Positions 1 to 6,494 of a DNA stretch of 6,817 nt are shown in pieces; position 1 is the stretch's first letter, and each line of letters starts with the position of its first letter. A program made the translations under genes and the position numbers. The stretch is from Candidatus Rifleibacteriota bacterium (GTDB lineage: Bacteria; Riflebacteria; Ozemobacteria; Ozemobacterales; Ozemobacteraceae). Location of the stretch: contig JAKQKW010000018.1 of NCBI GenBank assembly GCA_029560455.1, positions 1 to 6,817 on the forward strand, read 5' to 3'. The notes beneath the pieces were generated by a model. That model saw only the letters and a list, made by a program, of their open reading frames with translations, was not told where the DNA came from and did not search any database.

Positions 1-1
1 G

Positions 2-577
2 GCTGACATAAATGCGACCAACAACGCCGGGCACACCGCCGTAGTTCATGCCCGCCTGCAGGGCGACAAAGAACGTCTGACCTTCTTGAAACGTACCGGC
101 CGTTTTGGTACCACGCCGCGCAAATTTTACCTGCGCGGCCGCGAAACCAGCATTTTCAAGGCGGTCAAAGATGGTGCGCTCGAAGACATCAGAGAAATAC
201 TTGCCAAGGACCCCAAACAGCTTGAATTTCGCGAGAAAAACCTTTCTGAAAAACCTCTGCACACAGCCGCAGCCACCGGAAACCCCGAAACGGTCAAGCT
301 GCTTGTCGAACTCGGCGCCAACATAAATTGCACCAATGAATTCATGCGCACTCCGATGCATTATGCCGCAGCCGCCGGTCACCTCGACGTGATCAAAATC
401 CTGCATGGCGCCGGCGCCAATCTTCAGGCAGTCGACTTTCGCGGCTCGACACCGCTGCATGACGCCGCCGCCGCAAAGCACCGCAAGGTCTATATCTATC
501 TTCTCGAACTTGATGCCAGCGACACGACCCGTGACAACGCCGGAAAAACTCCCGCCGAACTTTTCAACGAACCCTGA
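2..577 (+). CDS. Ankyrin-repeat protein, 5'-truncated by the window edge
   Basis: The reading frame is open from the first complete codon to the TGA at 575-577, giving 191 visible residues, so the gene begins upstream of the window. A TTG at 86 could be read as a start but lies inside a repeat and is unlikely to be one. Ankyrin repeats are visible in order: one ending ADIN...GHTAVVHA near residues 1-30, a break of about 15 basic and aromatic residues (GRFGTTPRKFYLRGR), then repeats starting near ETSIFKAVKDGA, KPLHTAAATGNPETVKLL, TPMHYAAAAGHLDVIKIL and TPLHDAAAAKHRKVYIYL, and a C-terminal cap AGKTPAELF. The TPLHxAAxxGH and GANIN signatures are textbook ankyrin. Such repeats bind protein partners; no enzymatic domain, signal peptide or membrane segment is visible in this part. 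The partner and cellular location cannot be judged. It precedes the Hsp70 operon but is separated by about 100 bases with a promoter, so it is probably a separate transcription unit. Confidence 0.9.
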   Translation, partial: ADINATNNAGHTAVVHARLQGDKERLTFLKRTGRFGTTPRKFYLRGRETSIFKAVKDGALEDIREILAKDPKQLEFREKNLSEKPLHTAAATGNPETVKLLVELGANINCTNEFMRTPMHYAAAAGHLDVIKILHGAGANLQAVDFRGSTPLHDAAAAKHRKVYIYLLELDASDTTRDNAGKTPAELFNEP

Positions 578-603
578 CAATCTGCCCGCAAATTTATATA
601 GCA

Positions 604-633
604 ATGGCAGAAGGGCAAAAAATCTAGTATAAT
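604..633 (+). promoter_or_regulatory. Predicted sigma-70-type promoter of the DUF2760-Hsp70 operon
   Basis: A perfect TATAAT sits at 628-633. An 18-base spacer separates it from ATGGCA at 604-609, which matches TTGACA at four of six positions. The surrounding DNA is locally AT-rich in contrast to the flanking genes. Transcription would start near 640, giving a leader of about 38 bases before the ATG at 678, where GAGGT at 668-672 serves as ribosome binding site with five bases of spacing. I see no CIRCE element and no sigma-32-like heat-shock promoter here, so classic heat-shock control is not indicated. Confidence 0.6.
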
Positions 634-642
634 TCGGCTTTG

Positions 643-662
643 AAGTAATACCTTTAATACTT
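643..662. promoter_or_regulatory. Imperfect palindrome over the predicted transcription start
   Basis: AAGTAATA (643-650) and TAATACTT (655-662) form an inverted repeat matching at seven of eight positions around a four-base centre. It begins about ten bases after the TATAAT box, covering roughly +3 to +22 of the predicted transcript. That placement suits a repressor operator, or a weak AT-rich hairpin in the leader. Short AT-rich inverted repeats also arise by chance, so this is tentative. Confidence 0.25.
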
Positions 663-677
663 GTTGTGAGGTTCTGA

Positions 678-1856
678 ATGAAGAAAGCTGCAGCTTTTCT
701 GACTTTGATAGCTCTGCTCGCCCTGAGCGGGGGCACCGTTTATCTGCACCAGCGCGAAGCTTCCCCTAATTTCAAAGATCTGCAACCGGCGATCGATAAT
801 CTCAAGGCACTGGTTCCAGAAACCATGCAGATGCCTGCCCTTGCCGGTCTCGGTGTTTTTATTTTTCTGGTTCTGATTCTCTCTCTCGCGGTTCTTTTCG
901 AGCGCCGGCAACCGGCCATTGCAGACACCGTCGCAGCGCCACCGGTTATCCAGCCCGACCCAAAGCAGCTTGAAGAAATTAAGCAACTGCAGAGCCGCCT
1001 CGCCGAAAGCGAAACGGCCACAGCGCTTTTTAAGCGCCAGATAACTGATCTGACCGATGAAAATTCAGGGCTTAAAACCAGAGTCGAAGCTTTAGCCGCC
1101 AGCGCGGTAGACAGCAAAGAACTCGAAGCCGCAAATCAGCGCGTCAAAGACCTTGAAGCCGGGCTGAAAAATGCCGAATCGGCAAAAACTCAAGCTGAAG
1201 CCAATCTGCAGAAAATCAACAGCGAACTGCTTGCCGCCACTGACGAAGCAAAGCGTATCAAGGCCGAGGCTGCGGTTCTCAGCAGCAAAATCGAAAGTTT
1301 CGAAAACGACATGAAGACGACCAAAAAAGAGGCTGACCGGGCTACAGCACAGCTTAAAAATGCTCAGACCGATCTGACCAGAAAAACTGAAGAGGTTGCC
1401 GAATGTCGCAAACAGATCGAGGCGCTTACCGCCGATCTCAAATCTGCTCAGGCAAATCTCAAGGGCGGCAGAGAAGCGATTCCGCCAGCGGCCTACCAGA
1501 TTCTTTACCTTTTCCAGAAAGAAGGCCGCCTCATCGACCTGCTCAGCGAAGATATCTCAGGCCTCGATGACGAAACACTCGGCGGCGCTATCAGGCCAAT
1601 TCACGAAGGCTGTCGCAGACTTCTCGAAGACCGCCTGATTCTCGAACGCGTTCTCAACGAAGAAGAAGGTTCTGTCGTCACCCTCGACGAAGTCGACCCC
1701 GAAGCGGTCAAGCTTTCGGGTCGAGTGCCCGCAGCCGGCCCATACAAGGGCGAACTGATACACCGTGGCTGGCGCCTCAAGGAATGCAACCTGCCGGAAC
1801 TGGTCGACGGCTGGAAAGGCAACGTCATCGCCCCGGCCGAAATCGAAATCAGCTGA
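678..1856 (+). CDS. Membrane-anchored coiled-coil protein with C-terminal DUF2760 domain
   Basis: This 392-residue protein starts with MKKAAAF and a hydrophobic stretch (about residues 4-22), then a loop of about 30 residues and a second hydrophobic helix (about 54-74, GLGVFIFLVLILSLAVLF) followed by ERR. The charges suggest both ends lie in the cytoplasm with a short outward loop; cleavage of the first helix as a signal peptide is the alternative. Residues about 96-261 are rich in Glu, Lys, Ala, Gln and Leu with heptad-like spacing and form a long coiled coil. Residues about 266-392 match DUF2760 as I know it: AAYQILYLFQKEGRLIDLL, then RPIHEGCRRLL, EGSVVTL, LIHRGWR and the closing APAEIEI. 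DUF2760 proteins are uncharacterised and often sit beside unusual Hsp70 genes. There is no J-domain HPD motif. The start is fixed by GAGGT at 668-672. The protein heads a three-gene operon, and I infer that it tethers or regulates the two following Hsp70s at the membrane. Confidence 0.9.
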   Translation: MKKAAAFLTLIALLALSGGTVYLHQREASPNFKDLQPAIDNLKALVPETMQMPALAGLGVFIFLVLILSLAVLFERRQPAIADTVAAPPVIQPDPKQLEEIKQLQSRLAESETATALFKRQITDLTDENSGLKTRVEALAASAVDSKELEAANQRVKDLEAGLKNAESAKTQAEANLQKINSELLAATDEAKRIKAEAAVLSSKIESFENDMKTTKKEADRATAQLKNAQTDLTRKTEEVAECRKQIEALTADLKSAQANLKGGREAIPPAAYQILYLFQKEGRLIDLLSEDISGLDDETLGGAIRPIHEGCRRLLEDRLILERVLNEEEGSVVTLDEVDPEAVKLSGRVPAAGPYKGELIHRGWRLKECNLPELVDGWKGNVIAPAEIEIS

Positions 1857-1860
1857 GGAG
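1856..1860 (+). promoter_or_regulatory. Ribosome binding site that fixes the start of the first Hsp70
   Basis: AGGAG at 1856-1860 overlaps the last base of the TGA stop (1854-1856) of the DUF2760 gene and lies nine bases before the ATG at 1870. It shows that translation of the Hsp70 begins at 1870 and not at an in-frame ATG at 1765, which would add 35 non-homologous residues encoded inside the upstream gene. Confidence 0.85.
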
Positions 1861-1869
1861 AACAGAATT

Positions 1870-3663
1870 ATGGCAAAAGCTAAATACATCGTCGGCATCG
1901 ACCTCGGAACCACCAATATTGTTCTCAGCTACGCTCCACTTGCGGCCGTTGACGGCGAAGAACCGGTTCAGATCAGCCTGCTGCCGATCGTTCAGGAACT
2001 GGCCAAAGGTGCTGTCGAAAAGCTTGAAGTGCTGCCCTCTTTCATCTTCGAAAGACTTAAAGAAAAGCCGGTTCTCACCTGGGAAGACGATTCACAGTAT
2101 ATCGTCGGCGATTATGCCCGCGAGCGTGGCGCTGAAGTGCCTGACCGTCTGATTTCATCAGCAAAATCATGGCTGTGCAACCCGCGCATCGACCGCACTC
2201 AGCCAGTTCTGCCCTGGAACTCGCCCGAAGAAAATGCGAAGATTTCACCGCTCGCCGCCATGGCCATATTTTTGCGCCACGTCAGGCATGCCTGGGCTGA
2301 AGAATTCGCCAAAGAAAAGCTTGAAGACCAGAAGGTAGTCGTAACGATTCCGGCGTCATTCGACGCCGCCGCCCGCGATCTGATCGTCGAAGCAGCCCGT
2401 ATGGCCGGCCTGCCGACCATCACTCTGCTCGAAGAACCTCAGGCCGCTTTTTATTCCTGGATTTCACAGAGCGATAAACCCTGGCGGCAGCAGGTTAAAA
2501 AAGGTGACGTGGTTCTTGTCGTCGACGTTGGCGGCGGTACCAGCGACTTCAGCCTTATCGAAATCAGCGAAGCCGGCGGCGATCTGTCGCTCGAACGCGT
2601 CGCTGTAGGTAACCACATTCTGCTCGGCGGCGACAATATGGATCTCACCCTCGCTTACGTTGCCCGCCGCAAACTTGAAGAAAGCAACAAAAAAATCAGC
2701 CAGTGGCAGACGGTTCAACTCAGCCACCAGTGCCGCAAAGCCAAAGAAACTCTGCTGTCTGACCCGTCAAAAGATTCGGTGCCGATCGTTATTTCGGGCC
2801 GCGGCAGCAGCGTAATCGGCGGTTCAATGAAAACGACGATCGAACGCAGTGATATCGAGCAGACGCTTGTTGACGGCTTTTTCCCGGTCTGCGACATGAA
2901 TGACGACCCGGTCGAAGATACTTCCGGCGGCGTGAGAGAAATCAGTCTGATGTACGCCGCCGACCCCGCAATTACCCGGCATCTGGCCAGATTTTTGCGC
3001 AGCCAGAATTCTACTGACCGACAGTATGGTTTTCCGAAGGCAATTCTTTTCAACGGTGGCGTTTTCCGGTCAGAAATTTTCAGAAACCGGCTGATCGAGG
3101 TCATCAACAAATGGCTTGAAGCCGCCGGAAAAGAAAGCATAAGAGTTCTCGAAGGCATCGAACTGTCGCAGGCAGTTGCCCGCGGCGCCGCCTATTACGG
3201 TATCGCCCGTGAAGGCAAAGGAATCAGAATCAGGGGCGGCGTTTCACAGGCCTACTACCTCGGCATCGAGTCTTCGCTGCCGGCGGTTCCGGGCTTCAAG
3301 CCACCGCTCAAAGCTCTCTGTGTCGCAAAACAGGGCACCGAAGAAGGAACTGTTTCCGATGTTCCCGGCCGCACTTTTGGCCTGGTAATCGGCAAAACTG
3401 CCGAATTCAAGTTCTTCAAATCGAACTGCCGCCGTGAAGACGAGTTTGCCCAGATGGTCGACGAAATCGACGAAACCTTTGAAGACACAAGTTCTCTGCA
3501 GGTCGAACTGCCGGCTTACGAAGGCATGAAAGCCGGCGACCTCGTCGACGTCGGGTTGCAGGTTGCCGTCACCGAAATCGGCACCCTTGAGGTTTACTGC
3601 CTGGCGAAACGTGGCGATCATCGCTGGAAGCTTGAATTCAACGTCAGAGACGCAATGAAGTAA
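1870..3663 (+). CDS. Hsp70-family ATPase without helical lid (first of a tandem pair)
   Basis: This 597-residue protein belongs to the Hsp70/actin-fold ATPases. The start MAKAKYIVGIDLGTTN places the phosphate-1 loop at residues 7-16, as in DnaK. Further motifs are SAKSWLCNPR (Lys99, equivalent to DnaK K70), VTIPASFDAAARD (158-170), EEPQAAFY (188-195; Glu189 equivalent to DnaK E171), VDVGGGTSDFS (218-228; Asp219, Thr224 and Asp226), GGDNMD (253-258), TLVDGFFP, ILFNGGVFRS (392-401; Arg400 at the adenine-clamp position) and ARGAAYYG (437-444). All ATPase residues are therefore intact. A beta-rich segment of about 135 residues (YYLGIES to the C-terminus) resembles a reduced substrate-binding domain. 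The DnaK linker (DVLLLD) is missing, with IRIRGGVSQ in its place, and the protein ends where the helical lid would begin. It is not DnaK itself, nor an obvious HscA, HscC or YegD. It acts in the cytosol, probably with its neighbours; client unknown. Confidence 0.95.
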   Translation: MAKAKYIVGIDLGTTNIVLSYAPLAAVDGEEPVQISLLPIVQELAKGAVEKLEVLPSFIFERLKEKPVLTWEDDSQYIVGDYARERGAEVPDRLISSAKSWLCNPRIDRTQPVLPWNSPEENAKISPLAAMAIFLRHVRHAWAEEFAKEKLEDQKVVVTIPASFDAAARDLIVEAARMAGLPTITLLEEPQAAFYSWISQSDKPWRQQVKKGDVVLVVDVGGGTSDFSLIEISEAGGDLSLERVAVGNHILLGGDNMDLTLAYVARRKLEESNKKISQWQTVQLSHQCRKAKETLLSDPSKDSVPIVISGRGSSVIGGSMKTTIERSDIEQTLVDGFFPVCDMNDDPVEDTSGGVREISLMYAADPAITRHLARFLRSQNSTDRQYGFPKAILFNGGVFRSEIFRNRLIEVINKWLEAAGKESIRVLEGIELSQAVARGAAYYGIAREGKGIRIRGGVSQAYYLGIESSLPAVPGFKPPLKALCVAKQGTEEGTVSDVPGRTFGLVIGKTAEFKFFKSNCRREDEFAQMVDEIDETFEDTSSLQVELPAYEGMKAGDLVDVGLQVAVTEIGTLEVYCLAKRGDHRWKLEFNVRDAMK

Positions 3664-3665
3664 TG
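3661..3665 (+). promoter_or_regulatory. TAATG stop-start overlap between the two Hsp70 genes
   Basis: The TAA stop of the first Hsp70 (3661-3663) shares its final A with the ATG of the second (3663-3665). Upstream there is only a weak purine run (AGAGA at 3646-3650, 12 bases before the ATG), so the second gene probably relies on translational coupling, with ribosomes re-initiating after finishing the first. This would keep the two products in a linked ratio. Confidence 0.8.
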
Positions 3666-6425
3666 AGCAGAGCCAACGCAGCTGATTCTCGCTTTATCAT
3701 CGGCATCGACCTCGGAACCACCCAGTGCGCCCTTTCTTATGTCGATCTTGAAGACAAGAATCTCAAGGTTCGTAATCTCGAAATCACGCAGCTGGTAAGT
3801 GGCGGTATGGTCGAGAACCTGCCAACTCTGCCTTCGGTGATCTATCTCAGCGAAGAAGGGCGTGAGGTCAACCGCCCGGCCTGGATGACCCAGGAAAGCT
3901 TTATCATCGGCGCCTATGCAAAAGAGCTTGGCTTCGAAATACCCGGGCGCTTCGTGCACAGCAGCAAATCATGGCTGTGCCACCCGCGTGCCGAACGGCA
4001 GGCGCCAATTCTGCCGTGGCAGAGCGAAATTGCCGAGCAGAAAATTTCGCCGGTGCAGGCCGCCACCGAATATCTCAAATACATGATCCATCTCTGGGAT
4101 GCCACCATCGGCGCCCAGAATGAATCTTTCGCCTTTCTGCGCCAGAAGGTCATTGTCACGGTGCCGGCTTCCTTTGACCCATCAGCACGCAACCTGACGC
4201 TTGAAGCCATCGAACGGGCCGGTATCAAAGCCGTTTCTCTGATCGAAGAACCACAGGCCGCCTTCTATGATTATCTGCAGCGTAACCCCAAAACCATGGT
4301 CGCCGAGCTTAAGGGTGTCGATACGATTCTCGTCATCGATATCGGCGGCGGCACCACTGACTTCAGCCTGATCAGAATCAACTGGTCGACAGACAAAGAC
4401 TACCCCGAATTTTCGCGACTGGCAGTTGGCCCGCATCTGCTGATCGGCGGCGACAACCTGGATCTGGCGCTGGCACGCAAAGTCGAAGCCGAATTCAAAC
4501 ACCGCGGCCGCAAACTGGCCGGCAAGCAATGGCTCTCGCTGCTCACCCAGAGCCATACAGTCAAAGAGCAGGTATTGTCTGATGAGGTTTCCGGCACGGT
4601 TAATTTCAGTCTGGCCGGCTCAGGCAGCAAAGTGCTTGCTGGTGCTGCAAAAATTGGCCTCAACAGCGAAGAAATCAAAAAAACGCTTGTTGACGGCTTT
4701 TTTCCGCTCGTCGAAGCTGATGAAATGCCTGACGAAGACAACACCCTCGGGCTTTCTGAAGCGGGCCTGCCCTTTACCCGCGATGCGGCAGTAACCCGCC
4801 ACCTGGCAGCCTTTCTGCGCGAAAATGATGTCAGGCCCGATGCCATACTCTTCAACGGCGGCACGATGAAAGCTGACTGCCTGCGTAACCGCCTGTTTGA
4901 AGTGCTGACATTGTGGCGTGGCGCTGAACCCAAGATTCTCGAAAACCCGCACCCGACGCTCGCCGTTGCTGCAGGTGCTGCCTACTACGGTCTTGTGACC
5001 CTCGGCCTCGGGCAGCGCATTCAGAGTGGCAACCCGGTCTCTGTTTATCTCGGCATCGGCACCGCAAAATCATCGACGAACTCGCGACACGTGCCAGAAC
5101 AGCTGATGTGCATTCTGCCAAAGGGTTCTGAGGCCGAAAAAGATTACCACATGGCTGGCAAAACACTCGGCATAGACCTCAGCCGCGACTCGGCCTTTTA
5201 TCTTTTCTACACGCCGGCACCGCCAAAAGCAGAAGAAAGCGGCCGCCTGATCAAGTTCAACTCAAAACGTTACCTGCCGCTGCCGCCCTGTATTCTCAAG
5301 GCCCGCACCAGCAAAGGCGAAAAACAGGTCGAAATCAGGGTCAGACTGCGTGAAACCGGCTATCTGCAGATGTTCTGCGAAGAAATCGACGGCAGTTTTT
5401 CACAGGAACTGCGCTTCGATCTCGGCGAAAGCGAAAAAGCCGGCAAGGGCGCAGCTGAAGCCCCGGCAAAGCGGCGTGTACCGCTCACCAGCACGCAGCT
5501 GAAAAAGATCGACCAGCTGCTCGACCAGGCTTTTGCCGGCAAAATCGAGTTCAATGCTGTATTCAAAGAACTTGAAGGCATTATTGGTTCGCCACGCACC
5601 AACTGGGATGCAGAAATGCTGCGCCAGCTCTTCGACCTGTTCATCGAGCACGAAAAAGAATTCAGAAAAAGCCAGAGTTCGCTGGTGATCTGGTTCAGAT
5701 TGCTCGGGTTTTGTCTGCGGCCCGGTTTCGGAGTCGCGGGCGACGTCGACCGTGTCGACCGCGTCTGGAAAATGATCGATGATCAGTATGACTTCAGCAA
5801 CGCCGAATTCTGGTCAGACTGGTGGATAATGTGGAAACGCATCGCGCCCGGCCTGTCGCTCGAACGCCAGGAAGCGCTCAAAAACCGCCTTGAACCGGTT
5901 CTGTTTCAGACAAAACGCCGCGAAAAGCGTGACCGAGAGATCGGCCAGCATGAGCGCAACCAGCTCTGGCGACTGCTTGGGCATCTTGAACGGCTTTCGG
6001 TTGCCGAAAAAGAACGCATCGGCTGGTGGATCATCAAGGCACCGCCAAGTTACGGCGTCGACGCAGTCGCACTTTCGGCTCTGGCCCGCCTCGGAGCACG
6101 AGAACTTGCCTATGCCCCTGATACGGCGATGGTTTCGCAGTCGGTTGCCAATGCCTGGGCAGAACAGCTGCTGAAAAAGGCAATTCCAGGCAATTCATAT
6201 CTCGACACCGCCCTGCGCGAAATCGGCCGAAAAACCGGCGACCGGCTGGTTCAGATAGATGATCTGCTGCGCAAAAATATTCTCGAGGTTTTTAAAAAGA
6301 AGTTGCGCAAAAAAGCCTTTATTCAGCCACTGCTGAAAGCCGCACGTCTTGAAGAAAAAGAACTCACCGAAATTGTCGGCGAAGCACTGCCATCGGGCTT
6401 CGTCTGGGTCAAAGACAGCGTCTGA
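3663..6425 (+). CDS. Hsp70-family ATPase with C-terminal DUF3731-like helical domain
   Basis: This 920-residue protein is a paralogue of the preceding one plus about 310 extra residues. Its ATPase half has FIIGIDLGTTQ (phosphate 1, to residue 21), SSKSWLCHPR (Lys102), VTVPASFD (165-172), IEEPQAAFYDY (Glu196), IDIGGGTTDFS (Asp226, Thr231, Asp233), GGDNLD (262-267), TLVDGFFP, ILFNGGTMK (395-403) and AAGAAYYG (436-443). The adenine-clamp Arg of DnaK's GGxxR is Lys403 here. A beta-rich segment (about 461-588, starting VYLGIGT) follows without the DnaK-type linker. After an Ala/Lys/Glu-rich hinge (about 589-606), residues 607-920 are mainly helical and Trp-rich. The stretch LGFCLRPGFG, then RVWKMI, then EFWSDWWIMWKRIAPGL matches the DUF3731 family found C-terminal to Hsp70 domains; its function is unknown. 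The domain sits where an Hsp70 lid would be. Start choice follows the TAATG overlap. It is likely co-produced with the lidless partner and may form a pair with it. Confidence 0.93.
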   Translation: MSRANAADSRFIIGIDLGTTQCALSYVDLEDKNLKVRNLEITQLVSGGMVENLPTLPSVIYLSEEGREVNRPAWMTQESFIIGAYAKELGFEIPGRFVHSSKSWLCHPRAERQAPILPWQSEIAEQKISPVQAATEYLKYMIHLWDATIGAQNESFAFLRQKVIVTVPASFDPSARNLTLEAIERAGIKAVSLIEEPQAAFYDYLQRNPKTMVAELKGVDTILVIDIGGGTTDFSLIRINWSTDKDYPEFSRLAVGPHLLIGGDNLDLALARKVEAEFKHRGRKLAGKQWLSLLTQSHTVKEQVLSDEVSGTVNFSLAGSGSKVLAGAAKIGLNSEEIKKTLVDGFFPLVEADEMPDEDNTLGLSEAGLPFTRDAAVTRHLAAFLRENDVRPDAILFNGGTMKADCLRNRLFEVLTLWRGAEPKILENPHPTLAVAAGAAYYGLVTLGLGQRIQSGNPVSVYLGIGTAKSSTNSRHVPEQLMCILPKGSEAEKDYHMAGKTLGIDLSRDSAFYLFYTPAPPKAEESGRLIKFNSKRYLPLPPCILKARTSKGEKQVEIRVRLRETGYLQMFCEEIDGSFSQELRFDLGESEKAGKGAAEAPAKRRVPLTSTQLKKIDQLLDQAFAGKIEFNAVFKELEGIIGSPRTNWDAEMLRQLFDLFIEHEKEFRKSQSSLVIWFRLLGFCLRPGFGVAGDVDRVDRVWKMIDDQYDFSNAEFWSDWWIMWKRIAPGLSLERQEALKNRLEPVLFQTKRREKRDREIGQHERNQLWRLLGHLERLSVAEKERIGWWIIKAPPSYGVDAVALSALARLGARELAYAPDTAMVSQSVANAWAEQLLKKAIPGNSYLDTALREIGRKTGDRLVQIDDLLRKNILEVFKKKLRKKAFIQPLLKAARLEEKELTEIVGEALPSGFVWVKDSV

Positions 6426-6478
6426 CAATTATCGCGGCCATCGAGCCCCCTGCAAGGTTGTTGGGTCTGCCGAAGCTG

Positions 6479-6494
6479 CTGAAGAACGCTTCAG
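6479..6494. terminator. Possible weak terminator hairpin between convergent genes
   Basis: CTGAAG (6479-6484) and CTTCAG (6489-6494) form a perfect six-base stem with an AACG loop. A competing stem uses AACGC/GCGTT around the same centre (6485-6499), followed by a short T run. The hairpin overlaps the stop codon of the convergent cyclase gene and lies 54 bases after the operon's stop. No long U tract follows in either direction, so termination here would be weak or Rho-assisted. The rest of the 65-base gap 6426-6490 shows no gene or other signal I can support. Confidence 0.3.

Noticed and set aside
86..577. Ankyrin gene starting at the TTG at 86
   Set aside because: The frame is open to the window edge and the residues before 86 already form a recognisable ankyrin repeat, so the TTG is internal.
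578..677. CIRCE or sigma-32 heat-shock element upstream of the Hsp70 operon
   Set aside because: Neither the CIRCE inverted repeat nor a CTTGAA/CCCCAT-like pair is present; the only good promoter match is sigma-70-like.
678..760. Cleavable signal peptide making the DUF2760 protein periplasmic
   Set aside because: A second hydrophobic helix followed by ERR, and cytosolic Hsp70 partners in the operon, favour a membrane hairpin with both ends inside; cleavage cannot be fully excluded.
1765..1869. An N-terminally extended first Hsp70 starting at 1765
   Set aside because: The extra 35 residues lie within the DUF2760 gene in another frame, have no Hsp70 similarity and lack a ribosome binding site, whereas AGGAG precedes the ATG at 1870.
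4400..4933. Long antisense open frame of 177 residues on the - strand, and similar ones elsewhere in the operon
   Set aside because: Its Ser/Arg-rich, low-complexity translation mirrors the codon bias of the Hsp70 gene on the other strand; no recognisable domain or ribosome binding site.
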